Of a stretch of 64,000 nucleotides of DNA, positions 32,890-44,456 are shown piece by piece. The notes under the pieces were generated by a model, which was not told the DNA's origin, did not search any database, and saw only the letters and a program-made list of their open reading frames with translations. A program made the translations under genes and the position numbers. Position 1 is the first letter of the stretch. Each line of letters starts with the position of its first letter. Source of the DNA: Heliocidaris erythrogramma (lineage: Eukaryota > Echinodermata > Echinoidea > Camarodonta > Echinometridae); contig CM046870.1 of assembly GCA_025617745.1 (NCBI GenBank), positions 22,797,501 to 22,861,500 of the forward strand, read 5' to 3'.

Positions 32890-33037
32890 CTCCCCCGTTA
32901 GCGTAACAGAGATAAGGAAATATCCACAAATTCTCAAAACAAGCTACGAAACCAATGTTCGTCACCAAAAAATCGAATCGCCAGCTCCACCGTTCCCGAC
33001 CCACAGCTGCGTCGTCCCTTGAAGCCAAGTTCGACAT
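32890..33037 (-). CDS. SLC6 transporter exon 1 (N-terminus and TM1)
   Basis: The ATG at 33037 is the first in frame after an upstream TAA and gives a short cytoplasmic N-terminus, MSNLASRDDAAVGRERWSWR, with the RERW motif SLC6 proteins carry just before TM1. TM1 reads DFLVTNIGFVACFENLWIFP and the exon closes YLCYANGG at donor GGGGGAG/GTAGGT, phase 1. The odd point is the unwound middle of TM1: family members have VGLGNVWRFP, but here it is ACFENLWIFP. Two glycines that line the substrate pocket are Cys and Glu, and the Arg of the outer gate is Ile. The Asn that binds sodium and the FPY are kept. It is either a divergent carrier or one losing transport. The true start could be in an earlier exon. 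Confidence 0.85.
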
Positions 33038-33272
33038 CTTGTACAGACCCAACGAGCTTATACCTAGCCTAGCCGAGATTTATTGTTTTTTTTTTGATGA
33101 ACGCCAAGCGGGAGTGATCAGTCCTGCTCAAAATATTTTTTCCGTATGCAGCCTATTCCGTATGAAACTGAAAAGGGTCTACTAAACCCGGATACTGAAC
33201 CGCCTCACGGTGATGTAATGATCTACATTAACTGTATATGTCACAATTCATGTAATATCGCCCTCTGTAGGC

Positions 33273-33487
33273 GCATTGTATGTGTTCTTCACATACGTTG
33301 TGGCGTGCGCCTGTAATCCAGCTACCAGTGGAAGTTATAAACTGATTCAGCGGACCCAGGTTCGAGACTGAGTCACGTCTTTCGGATGGTGACGTTAAAG
33401 GTCGGTCCCAGACGTAAATAATCATATCTGATTGATACACGTCTGTAAAATCCCAATTACACACACACACACACTTTATGAATGCCA
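33273..33487 (+). mobile_element. tRNA-derived SINE in duplication unit 1
   Basis: A-box-like GTGGCGTGCGCC and B box GGTTCGAGACT 50-60 bases apart, then TCTTTCGGATGGTGACGTTAAA, a conserved SINE body seen in several marine invertebrates, and a (CA)n end. Absent from the matching place in unit 2 (near 33795), which confirms insertion. Confidence 0.8.
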
Positions 33488-33838
33488 TCTGATAAAGTCA
33501 CCATGGAGCTGCAAACTCTCCTAAAATGGCCTGGTCTTTCTTTCCATATTGACGCGTCATCAATGCTTACGTTCTATTTTATACCTAGCCTAGCCGAGAT
33601 TTATTGCTTTTTTGATGAACGCCAAGCGGGAGTGATCAGTTCGGCTCAAATTATTTTTTCCGTATGCAGCCTACTCCGTATGAAACTGAAAAGGGTCTAC
33701 TGCACCCGGATACCGAACCGCCTCACGGTGATGTAATATGATCTACTGTTACAAGATGTCATAATTTATGTAATGTCGCCCTCTGGAGGCCATTTGATAA
33801 AGTCACCATGGAATTGCAAACTCTCCTAAAATGGCCTG

Positions 33839-33987
33839 GGCCCCGTTGCATAAAACTTACCATTGATGGTAACTTTGCCATCAATGGTAACTCCCATGGA
33901 AACCTTGATTTTGATTGGCTGTTGAGTGATGTTACCATGGTAGTTACCATTGATAGCAGAGTTACCATTAATGGTAAGTTTTATGGT
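33839..33987. mobile_element. 149-bp MITE, TTACCAT-rich, in duplication unit 2
   Basis: Begins GCCCCGTTGCATAAAACTTA and ends TAAGTTTTATG; the inverted word CATAAAACTTACCATTGATG pairs with the right side. It splits the phrase AAATGGCCTGG/TCTTTC that is continuous at 33522-33540. The interior has TTACCATGGTA palindromes. The right end lacks the outermost bases of the left. Confidence 0.8.
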
Positions 33988-34083
33988 CTTTCTTTCCATA
34001 TTGACGCGTGATCAATGCTTACGTTCTCTTTTATATCACAACGGGAAGCATGTTCAGTACATATGGGGCCTGTAATTTTATTA

Positions 34084-34625
34084 TAGGTTTTCCCGTTCAA
34101 TTTCACAATTTGTTCAATCTATTTCACATTTCGAGCATTCGAATTTACAAACGATATGATCGCCATGGTACATGTAAATTCAATTTCGTTTTTGCTCCTT
34201 CAAATTCGTGATCTGTGCAACGAATTTTTCAATGGGTCATCAAGATTCCTATTAAGAGCAAACGATTTAATGAAAGAGCAAACGATTTAATGAAAGAGCA
34301 ATCAATTTCACTTTAATTCGTCCAAATTCACTATTCGTGCAACAAATTCTTCAAACGGTTCATTCTCATCTGAAGAAAGAGCAAACGATTTAACCAGTTA
34401 GCATCCAAATTCATTTATACACGTGCAAATTAACTTTTTGTGCAACAGATTCTTACAATTCTTCATTCAAATTTGACTTACAAGCAAAAGTTTGCAATCG
34501 AAGCATCCAATTTCACCTGCAACCGGCTTCTCTTACTCTTCGGTAATTCAATTTCATCAAAAGGCTGGCAAGTTTTAAATAAGTGCATTCGATTTAATGT
34601 GTATTTGTAAGTTTTTGTAAAAACC
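34084..34625 (-). repeat. 21-bp-phased element, copy 4 (uninterrupted)
   Basis: Starts TATAGGTTTTCCCG and runs 540 bp as blocks of about 21 bp that on the minus strand begin AATTTG, AAATTG or AAATCG, often followed by TTGC.C. It has one extra block (duplicated AGCAAACGATTTAATGAA) where copy 3 holds the TTAA insertion. It lies just upstream of the SLC6 duplication. Confidence 0.75.
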
Positions 34626-36720
34626 TTAAATTGTGAGCTAGGAAGCCCTTAGTCATTCTGCATGTTGCGCTTATGAGTGCCACGTTAACTTACTGTCGGG
34701 AAATGGAATTTTGATTAGCTTACTTGAGAAGAACGACTCAATTTGCATGCTATTTGCGTACAGGTGGTTGGAATTCTTTGGATTGACCAAATCACTTTGA
34801 TAGAGTTGGGATGATCGATGTCTGTACGCTATGATAATATAATTCTATGGTTATTATTTCTTATCATAATTATGTAATTGATGAATTTGGAGGATTTTGT
34901 TATTTTCTCATCGACTGAAACAAGAGTATGTATTTCTTTAGAAATATTGGCTGTTTTACAGTTTTACAACTCTGTAGCGGAGTGATATTTTCTTAGGGTG
35001 GTTCCGTGGTTGCACCGCTTGCAAGGCATTTTAGGTTTAGGTTTATTGCATGTTCCGGTTCTGGTGCAAGTCGGAACTGCAATCGAAGCAAGTCTGGAGA
35101 AGGGCTGATGTAAGTTCTGTTTTATCTTATTCTCAATTAGGGTTGTAATGAAATGTAATTATTTGAATAGTTAAAGTTTCAGGATAATTGGAAATGAAGA
35201 CGACTCATTGTAATGTTGGATTTAATCGCTTTTACTTTTAATCCAGGAAAGAAAGTTAATTTGTCTCAAGGTTGAGGTGGTTAGTAGCCTATGAATTATA
35301 AAAATATTGATTTACGTTTTACTTTTTGCTAGACATTATCGTTAAGAATAATGTTGAGTGTAGAGAATACTGGATTATTTAACAAGATCCAAAATTTATG
35401 ACTTTCTTTGAATTGAAGCGTAAAGATTTAATAGATTATTCAAAAGACAACATAGAGGGCGTTCATGTATAAACATTGTATTTCAAAATGGCGGCGCCCA
35501 TGGTGAGTCATGCCCTAAGCTTTATCCATTATATAGAAGTTAATATGAACGTTTCTGATGTTGATTCTCACACTCAAATTTTATGCTTACTTCATTAGGA
35601 GTATGATTTGAACAGAGCACTTTAATTTTGACTATCAAAAGTTAAATCACTTATTTGATTGTATTGATTGAAACAGTTGCAACTTGTATGTACACTCTGA
35701 GGCTATGTATGGGTATGTCTGTATTCGAGTAACTAATGGGTATGTCCATATTTGGGTTGTGGCTACCATTGGTTCGTCCGAATGAAGTACTTTTTCATTT
35801 GCAGTACTATCAGATGAGTAAACTATGACAATGTATGGTTGAGGAAACTTAATAGACAGAAATATGCAATTTAATTGTGAGTTACGCGAGTTGATCACAA
35901 TTCGGTGGGAATTAATGAATATGATTCCACTTATTTGATTATTCATTCTTGCAAAATAAAATAACACTAGTTTAGTATCGGTTCTTTGATATCATGATTG
36001 ATATTCCTCTTGTTTGGAAGGAGTAAACTTATTGAGAAATGTAATTTCTTTGTTATTTAGGGAATCCAAAACAATTTCCATGGTTACCTCGTAGTTATGA
36101 TTGTTTATTGCTTTCCTTATAGTTGATCCAACTCCATCACCCAGCAGTAGAATTGGTATCCTGGTATCCTGGATGGTGTTGGTGGTGGGTTACCACCAGT
36201 AGCCTCTTGACTTTGGGTAGGCATTAGTATTGTTATTGGACAATTTTGTTTAGAGTGTCAATTATATCCTATGCTTGTATATTTTTGATAACAATTAATT
36301 TAGAGATGGAAGATAAAGTAAATATCTAATTGTTTCTAGAGAATGCATGTAATTCAATATATGGATAACTGATAGAAATTAATACATGTACCTTGACAAT
36401 AGCAATGTTTGAGTTTTATAAGATATTGGTGGAATTTGTATCATATTTAACATTTACAATTTATTATGTACTTGTGTGATGCATATGATTCAATGTGTTA
36501 TGGAATGGTGTTATTCATCATTTGTTCTTTTTCTCTGTTTATTGCAGGGTTGTTGTCTTTTTCGTTTTTGTACTCTACTTCTGTCATGCTTCAATAAAAT
36601 CTAAGAAGCCAAGATCTGGTGTTCCTGAGCTTTCTTCCAAAGTTCTGTTCCCTAATATGGTACAACCCTGGGTATCTAATCCAACCCACCCCACGACATT
36701 ACTATCCGCTTCACATTGAA
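34626..36720. other. no gene recognised
   Basis: AT-rich. AAAATGGCGGCGCCCATGG at 35487 resembles a start-site context, but no long frame follows. A 106-codon minus frame (35647-35967) has no recognisable domain. A possible leader exon for the transposase downstream (acceptor TTATTGCAG at 36540-36548) is weakly suggested. Confidence 0.4.
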
Positions 36721-36723
36721 AAA

Positions 36724-37950
36724 AATGGCAGATCATCACCCAGTTCGCTACAGGAGAACTTCAAACGAGGCTAGGAGAAGGCTAATTGAGGCATTTGAGA
36801 GCGAAAACAGAATTAGCCGATGATTTAGGCATCAAAAGAGCAACAGCAAGGTCGCTTGTTGCCACGAACCTACGAGAAGGTCGACACGACAAGCTTGCGA
36901 GAGGAGGGACCCCACGCAGCAAAGTGGATTACGACATGCGACATCGGCTGCAGGTCATCCTGGATGAAAATCCTCTCCTGACGCTGCAGCAGATGAAGGC
37001 GGACCTCAAGGCCTCAATGCCCAACAAACTCGTGGTGAGCACCACCACCATCGCCCGTGGTCTCGGTGGAATGATGTATACCATTAAGCTGGCAGAAGAT
37101 GTTCCCGACGCTAGGAATGCTCCACGGGTCCTTGACATGCGCGCCGTCTACGCTCAATAGTTCATGGAACATGGCGTGGTTGCTCATCTCGTTTTCGTGG
37201 ACGAGATGGGGTTCAACATTTGGACCCGTCGATCGTTTGGACGGGCTCCACGCGGTAACCTGCCAAATGGGTCGTTCATGGCTAGCGAGGGAAGAATTGC
37301 ACCGTTACTTTTGCAATATCTACAGGTGCTCCATCTCTTTCTTATATATCACTGAGTCAGTTATATGAATATATAAAAATTAATGTGCTATTTTGTTATT
37401 TGAATTCCATGCTTAATTAAATTATTTGTTGCCATTTCATCTATTTGTCTATCTAGATGTAGGCTTAGTGCACCACACCATTGCCTCAGAGTGAGACATT
37501 TGAGGAATTTCTCGCAGACACAGCACGACAATGCGAACAACTGTTCCCTCCTGGTGAAGCGGTGTACATTATTTTCGATAATGCACACCCCATGTATACG
37601 CACAGCTACCCAATGGTATCGCCCCCAACATCCAACTGAAGCTGTTTCCCCCCTACTCTCCTTTCTTGAACCCCACTGAGAATGCCCACTCTGCTTTTAA
37701 GGCAGCTTTGAAGAGAATCCTGAGGATGGAGGATGGCAGAGGATGGTAGGCGATCGGGAAGAGGCGCAAGAGGCCGGACTATTAATCTTCAACAGTGTAG
37801 AAGGGATACCATTGAGCAGGCTGCTAGGATCAGCGTGGACGTCATCACGAGAGATCATCGAAGGTTGATGAAAAAGACTGTAACAAGTTCCCCCCCCCCT
37901 ATACTCGAGACCAAGAGCCACCCTGTAGGCCTACCCTATGGAATGAAATA
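36724..37950 (+). mobile_element. Tc1/mariner-IS630 type transposase relic
   Basis: Starts MADHHPVRYRRTSNEARRRL (36724), then after a frame change ADDLGIKRATARSLVATNLR (helix-turn-helix), GGTPRSKVDYDMRHRLQVIL and FVDEMGFNIWTRRSFGRAPR (first Asp). Later blocks are VYIIFDNAHP (second Asp) and KLFPPYSPFLNPTENAHSAF (Glu of the DDE triad). Between the first two catalytic blocks, 37330-37450 is AT-rich and may be an intron ending CTATCTAG. Several stops and shifts make it inactive. The Asp-Asp-Glu spacing and the SPFLNP.EN motif fit the IS630/Tc1 clan. TIRs were not found. Confidence 0.8.
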
Positions 37951-38690
37951 TTAATGGATGAAAAAAAAAATGCACCGAACATATCCTTCTATAAACAGGC
38001 ATTTAAATATATGACATGTTTGACATAAAGTATGATAAAGCGAATATATATACAATGAAATCCCGATAAAGCAGATTGGTGAGGGACAGAAAAAAAAGAA
38101 AAAAATGAATAAGCAAAGATAGAGAAATTTGCATATTATAAATGAAAGAAATCATAAAGTTGACAGAGAATTTATTATGGTACTCATCTTGCATTCTTTG
38201 TCTTTAAAAAAATGAGATTACTCTAGAAACCAAAAAAAAAAAAAAAAAAAAAAGGAGATGAAAGAATTAAGAAATTTTACAGAGAATCTGTCCAGGATAC
38301 GATACTCGTCTTTCATTCTCTGTCTATCAAGCTGTATATCCACCTATCTTTCAATCTATATTTCAATCTACCTTATATTTATCTATTTCTTTACCTGTCC
38401 ATAATTCTAATACAGCATTTCCTTTGCTGATGAATAATAAAAATATATATTGGAGGGGTGGGTAGTCTCTTCACTTTTCATTGATGACAAAGAAATTTGA
38501 CACTTGTTGGTCATATCCCTGAAGGTGGTAGGTCTCCAGAAAACAAAAACAAACAAAACAAAACTAGATTGAATTCTGCCAAATCTTGAAATGACGATAG
38601 GCTATATATACAAATTCTTTATTGCATCTTTACTGGCAGTACGTGGAAAAATATATGAAATGCACAACAGAAACTTTAAATTGAATGCGC
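37951..38690. other. no gene recognised
   Basis: AT-rich; contains poly-A at 38233-38253 and a duplicated phrase (CTTGCATTCTTTGTCT / CTTTCATTCTCTGTCT, 38188 and 38310). Confidence 0.4.
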
Positions 38691-38694
38691 CAAA

Positions 38695-39136
38695 AGAAAA
38701 AATGAGTTCACGAAAATGAAATTGAATGCTCCAACAGGCCCTCCGGCTATTGTGTGTTAATTTGAATGAACAGATTGTGAAAATTAAAGTACTAATTGGG
38801 GAAATTGTATGCCCGTTCGTGAATCTTATTGCCGTATAATTAAATCGAAGTTCTAGAAACGAATTTAAGTGACCGTAAATGAAAGTATGGTGCTCATTGA
38901 TGAATTTGGATGCATGTAAAATGATTTTGTTTGCCTCGTAAATAAAATGAACGTCTAGAAACGAATTTGGATGACCTTAAATAAAAGCTTGCTGCCCGTC
39001 GATGAATTTGGATGATCATAAATTAAATCGCACGCCTCAAAATGAAATTGCTTGCTCGGAAAGTAAATTCGAACAACCGATATCGATCGTTTGACAAAAA
39101 TGTGTGAATTTGAATGCCCTATGATGAACGTAAAAA
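38695..39136 (+). repeat. 21-bp-phased element, copy 5
   Basis: Blocks GAATTTGGATGCATGTAAAA, GATTTTGTTTGCCTCGTAAA, GAATTTGGATGATCATAAAT and GAAATTGCTTGCTCGGAAAG follow one another at 19-21 bp. The end is GTAAAAACCTATA at 39124-39136, one or two bases off the family terminus. Its blocks differ in sequence from those of copies 3 and 4, yet keep the phase. Confidence 0.72.
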
Positions 39137-39318
39137 CCTATACATTATGTATACGGTGTAACCTTGGTGGTATGTGTGTAAAGTTTGTTTAAAATTGTCT
39201 GCAGATTGGTGCAAATATGGTAAAGAATATACACTGTTGGTCATAAAGATGGAATAAAATATTTTTTTGTATTGTGTATTAATAAGTACATTATTTCTTT
39301 TGTTACGGACTATAAAAG

Positions 39319-39648
39319 CCCCGGGGGGGGGGGGCACTCAGATATATTATGGGTGTACACATGCGCGTCCAAGAAAACGCGTAAAAGGGGGTCCTTTATT
39401 CAGGTGGAACGCGTAACGCGCGTTACGCGTTAAGGGGTCCAAAAATACTGATTTTCAACATAAAGGGGTGCTTTTGACTAATCTGGCCGAAGTCAAACCT
39501 GTTTAGGGGGGTTGGATGATGAAAAACCGCGCAAAAATCCTCGTTTTATAGGGGTCTTTTTTCATCCAAGTATAAAACCTGTTTAGGGGGTATTTTGAAA
39601 ACCCATGGACACGCATGTGTACACCCATATATCTGAGTGGCCCCCGGG
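39319..39648. mobile_element. TIR element, CCCCGGGGG-CACTCAGATAT ends
   Basis: Left CACTCAGATATATTATGGGT and right ACCCATATATCTGAGTG, with GTACACATGCG further in, are inverted. TAAAAG lies at both sides (39313-39318 and 39650-39655). A related left end (GGGGCACTCAAGTACATATT) lies at 21737. The interior has three AAACCTGTTTAGGGG-like repeats. Confidence 0.7.
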
Positions 39649-39906
39649 TTAAAAGCCCATGTATGTGATTTTCTGTCCATTTAGCCTAAAGGGATACAGA
39701 TTGTGGACGTTTTTATGGCGCAAACGTCGGACAGGCTGGTCGCGGCGCAACATGCACTCTCCGCCTGAGCTTGAGCTCTCGTGCGAGATTCGGTCGGCTT
39801 GGTGCAGTCGCAATGTAATTCCAGTAGTCCAAAGGACGCGTTCGACGCACAAACTTTGTGTACGAGTGAATGGGGCTTACGCAATCCTGTTTTTCCCCAC
39901 GGCCAC

Positions 39907-40043
39907 CAGGGGAGCTTTTCATCAAGCGTTTTGTCAGTGATTTTTACAACTGTTATAAGCTACTGAAATTCTTGCATCTGATTGCCTGAGAACAAATTTG
40001 TCAGTGAATATCACTGACAAAACGCTTAATGAAACGCTCCCCT
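39907..40043. mobile_element. 137-bp MITE, CAGGGGAGC ends
   Basis: CAGGGGAGCTTTTCATCAAG and its near complement bracket a hairpin with GCGTTTTGTCAGTGA on the left arm and TCACTGACAAAACGC on the right. It sits inside a larger inverted pair AAAGGGATAC (39688) / GTATCCCTTT (40051), so it may be nested in another small element. Confidence 0.75.
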
Positions 40044-40139
40044 GGTTGCGTATCCCTTTAACTGATTCAACACGGTATTTAACGAGGCTGTTGTTTTTCC
40101 TCGTACCGTTTGCAAGAAAAATCCGTAGAGACGTTCCCT

Positions 40140-40550
40140 AGGCTATGATTGGTCCAACGGAACCAGCAATACGCAAGAGAGTGGTAGCATTGCCGGCTGC
40201 AAAATGAGGGTTACAAACTGAGTGATATCGCAGATGTCCTCGGGATATCACAGAGAACAGTCTATAAGATCTTGAAACGTCAACGTCAGGCGGGGAAAGT
40301 GAGACCGTCGAAACCTCCAGGACGTCCAAGATTAACCACAAGACGAGATGATCGCCAACTGTTTAATCTCTGCCGCGGAAACCGAAAACTACCGACGAGT
40401 CTTCTTCGTCGCTTGTGAGGAGGCATCATGGGATCAACGTTTCCTGCCTGGTTCATTAATCGGAGATTGCTCCAATATGGTTACCGAACACGCCCGGTGC
40501 AGGCACTCCCCCGCAGAGGGGAACGCGTATGACCGTTACCAAAAAGGCAA
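40140..40550 (+). mobile_element. Tc1-like transposase N-terminal relic
   Basis: Frame at about 40205-40410 reads GYKLSDIADVLGISQRTVYK (helix-turn-helix), ILKRQRQAGKVRPSKPPGRP, then RLTTRRDDRQLFNLCRGNRK. After a stop come FINRRLLQYGYRTRPVQALP and TVTKKANNHL. This is the paired DNA-binding region of a Tc1/mariner transposase with its GRP-type linker. The catalytic domain is absent: from 40555 the sequence is unrelated T-rich repeats. No TIRs seen. Confidence 0.75.
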
Positions 40551-41280
40551 ATAACCACCTTTTGCAGTCGATTTCAAGGACATTTTGTGAAATTTAACCC
40601 CCTTTTTTACCTCAAAACAAGGACAAAATGGTACTTTGAAATACCCCTATTTTTAAGATTGTAAGGACACTTTCGGAAACTTTCCCCTATTTTACCATTC
40701 AAGGACAAGACATTTATACCCTTTTTTCATAAACATATAGGTGTCCAAGACCGCCTGATTCCTCAAATTACAAATTCACACACAATTAATATAAGGAAAA
40801 TGCATTTTTTAATGTGTTATTCATTTAAAAATATTTCGGCAATAGTTCATATAAACTCTTGGGGAAAAGCCACTGAACTCTATGGTTATTTGAAATAACC
40901 ACTATGTCTGACCACTCACAAATAGGCGAGGTTAACTAACGTCATACCGACTTATACATGTACAAGCTTATCTGATGATAACTTTGTACTCCAGACTAGC
41001 TTTTATGGGTGAATAGGCTTCAACAGCTTTTGTGTGTATCAGCGTGCCTATTTCCAGTCTAGATCATTCATACACGAGATGGCCTATGGGTGGGCCCTTG
41101 CCTATGTGGGACTGTATCCAACAATCACTGTTGCAGCAGTCAGAAACAGACAACAAAATTGTTCTAAGCAAGATTTTATTTTCTTTAACTTGCTAGATTA
41201 CCTGATTCATGGACTCTTAAACTAGTCTTACTGTGCCACAAATTGGCTTTTGATAAACAGTCGGGTAACGTCGCGTCGCG

Positions 41281-41637
41281 TTGGTAGAAATTTTAGAACA
41301 TTTTTCAGGAAGGTGTCTTCAAGGGGACAAATTGAAAAAGAGTCCATCTCAGTATGATTTTTCCCGTTTTCAGGCTAAAAACGACAAACAAGGGAATAAA
41401 GAAAACAATAGAAGGATAATGCAAAGAAGACGTACAGTCCGTCCCAGTGGCGGTGACTGCGCTGCCGGCGGTGCAGCTTCCCTCTGTACCCCGTCTGTGT
41501 TAGATCTAGATTCTTCTTCTTCTTCTTCTTCTTCCAGTAGTGTGCATAAACCTCCAAGGAGTATCGTCGCACAGCAGTTGGTTGTCTATCAGCCGATCAA
41601 ACGTGTTGCTCGAAAACTTATTTTAAAAAAAAAATAA
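41281..41637 (+). CDS. hypothetical 118-codon frame with Ser run
   Basis: Contains QGNKENNRRIMQRRRTVRPS, a run of ten Ser from a (TCT)n tract (about 41508-41535), and a basic end PIKRVARKLILKKK. The composition is more protein-like than most short frames here, with a basic nuclear-type tail. No domain is recognised; the start codon used is not certain to be ATG. It may be an exon or a fortuitous frame over a microsatellite. Confidence 0.25.
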   Translation: MVEILEHFSGRCLQGDKLKKSPSQYDFSRFQAKNDKQGNKENNRRIMQRRRTVRPSGGDCAAGGAASLCTPSVLDLDSSSSSSSSSSVHKPPRSIVAQQLVVYQPIKRVARKLILKKK

Positions 41638-41639
41638 TT

Positions 41640-44456
41640 CCCAAAACGAACGCATCTACACTATATACAAATTGTTCTCATATTTTGGGTTAATGTATGC
41701 CGACATCTTTGACTCGTGTCTTGAAGATGTCGATCGATGGTAGTCAGTAGACGTAAGTAAAGGTAACAAAACTAGATTAAATTAATTGAAGCTACTAACA
41801 GACTAATATAATGCTTACATGTCACCATGTTCCCCTGACCCTGAGGCTGAGCTTGAACTTGAAGCCATCGTACGATGATACACCATCCCGGTGGCCTGTA
41901 CTTTCACGGATGATGTCTGTTGTTAATGATGACGATGATCGTGACACAGTGCAAATCACTTTACGCATGAAAAGATATGCAACGTAGACCAGAGCATGAC
42001 TAGCCTACACGTACCGTACGTGTATAGGCAGGCTGGCTAGGCCTAGTCTGCAAGCGCAGACCCTAATTTGACACTTTATCAGAAAATCATTGTGTCTTGA
42101 CAGAATTGGTATATCGATATTATTATTGTGCAATTATTCGTCGTTTCAATTATCTATATTTATATTAAACATAACGAAAAGGGAATATTCCTGTTCTTTG
42201 ATTTATTTGTACCTGTTTGTCTTTCCACGTAGACCTAAAAAAAGGGAAAATGGCACTTCATATCCACGCACCCTGTTTACAACGATTGCATATTTTTATC
42301 GGTGCACACGCAAGTGCCACCTTTCCCACAGACTCTACTGTGATGCAATTTGATCCATGAAATTTAAAAAGAATATATGAAAAACTGACCGAGATTGAAA
42401 ACAAATGTTTCATGACCGTTAATTCACTATTGTCGTCATTGCCGCTTTAGGCTCAACACACCAACCGATTAGGACTGATAGTTCATAAAAATCACTGTCA
42501 AAAGTAAGAGACAGAATAATAAAGTAAAGTGATTATATGCTTCATAAAAGCCGTAGTTAATTCACATTGGAATAATGCTATGAAACTATTAAAAAATTAG
42601 AATATTCCACCTTTATGACTAACAGTGTATGTCACATTTAATAATTATCTCAGTGATATTTTTGGTTTTGACATTTGACCTTATTTTGGTGGTGACGGCG
42701 TGGTCATCGGAGTGAAATTTTGTTTTGTGTGTCTTTTTTTTTTACAGTTCTGCGCAATTTGACAGCAAGATCATCCACATTGCATGTTTTCTCCCCGAGA
42801 TACAGATTTTCATGTTTTCAGCAAAGGTCAATGACCTTTGACCCCTAGAAATTGCACTTTCCCCCACCCCCGATCCTACCTTACTTTTGGGGGGGGGGGT
42901 AAATGTCGATACCCATACGTTCTTAAATCAGGTGATATTCGCTTTCATATTTTTTTTAACAAATTGGTGATAAATATGGTTAATTTAGGATTACTGACAG
43001 TGGACACTATGAACAAACATTTGGCAATCGTTCTTGAGTGGAACAAACGGTATATGGCTTCATCACACACGATTTACCTGTATGGGTTGAAATCTCAGTT
43101 TCTGAAAACTGTGTACTTGGTCTGGGGTGTATTTTTTCTAATGAAGTCGTCAAAAATGTTGGGATACTCAAGTTTCGTCGGTGATATGTTTGACATAATT
43201 ATGTTCATGCTAGGATTACTGCTGAAAGTTGGGGCGATTCCAAATAGATATCCTGCAAAAGGATGATAAATATGGATCTTGTGTCTCTGCGTTTGCGAGG
43301 CGGATATAATTGGATTGTTTTGTTGCATTTTTCTCCCATATTACAGAACATTGGTGGTCAACAATGAATAAAACATTACATTGACCGGTATTCAAAAAGC
43401 GTTCCAACTTTAAATTACCCAGGTTTTCAGTTTTAATTAATAGCGGATATATTTAATTTACTGATTTATGGAGTGCCAAGTGTCAATCTCCTCATTAAGA
43501 TTAAATTATTTTATAAGAAAAAAATAATAATTTCACATTTGCATTCCTTTCGTTCTTGTCATTAAAAAAAGAAAGAATTACAGGAATTAGCATCTACATA
43601 ATAAAGAGCTTTTCAAATTCGCCCCCTTCTTCCTTTCAGATTACAACCATAAAAATGTATTAATTTTTTTTATATCGGATTTTGCTTACACTTTCATGCA
43701 TGTCTCTACATTTTCAGCTTCTGTTCAAACTAACTTGATATCAGGGTGGACTTAAGGCTCGTTTACATTTTTTGCGGAAAACCGCCACTGGGTTTTGTTT
43801 TGTGTGTGTAATCAATAAATGGCAAGTGGGGATTAAATATGTACCTATATGCTTGTCAATTTATCTTTTTTTTTAAATAAAAAAATCTTGATTTTATATC
43901 ATTATTTGTAATAGATTAACATGGAATGCCAATTCATTAAAATTGATCGGATTGATTTTATTTTTGCGTTCAATAGCATGACACAAAATTATTTATAATA
44001 TTATTACAGAAAAATATATATAAACACATTTTCAGACGTTAACACTCTACTTCTAAATACAAGGAAAATATGTATATATAGGAAATTAATAGAATTTGTG
44101 AAAGCATGCAGGAGACCGTCATCATGAGCGAGTTGCTTGATGCCGCTGGCGGCCTCAAAGGAGAGGGGGAAAACACCAGCCTTTAGGAAACCCATGATGT
44201 TTCGATATAGTAATTTATTTGGGAATGTTATATGTCCTTCAAAATAAGCATTTAGATCCTTCAGGGTATTATGGGTTCTCTTCGATTACAGGCTCGAAAC
44301 CACATACCTTCCGGTTCCACTCAATGTATCCACCCGTATTCTGACTCTACTGTTTTGTATTAAACAGGTCCAACTGTTTTCAACATCCCTTAGGTCAATA
44401 TTTGTGCATCATATTACTTATTGTTATTTAATGATATGCCCATACCTATGGACAAA
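41640..44456. other. no gene recognised
   Basis: Mostly AT-rich. A 142-codon frame at 42838-43266 (with SSKMLGYSSFVGDMFDIIMF) is hydrophobic but unrecognised; its start lies on C- and G-runs that look like a MITE remnant. No repeat with clear ends. Confidence 0.4.

Larger units (their letters stand above)
33056..34045. repeat. tandem duplication directly upstream of SLC6 exon 1
   Basis: Unit 1 at 33056-33575 and unit 2 at 33576-34045 share TACCTAGCCTAGCCGAGATT, GATGAACGCCAAGCGGGAGT, CCGCCTCACGGTGATGTAAT and AAAGTCACCATGGA(G/A)(C/T)TGC. Unit 1 carries a SINE (33273-33487) that unit 2 lacks. Unit 2 carries a MITE (33839-33987) that unit 1 lacks. So each copy gives the empty site for the other's insertion. 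The unit starts about 19 bp 5' of the assumed start codon and probably includes 5' UTR or promoter. Confidence 0.85.
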
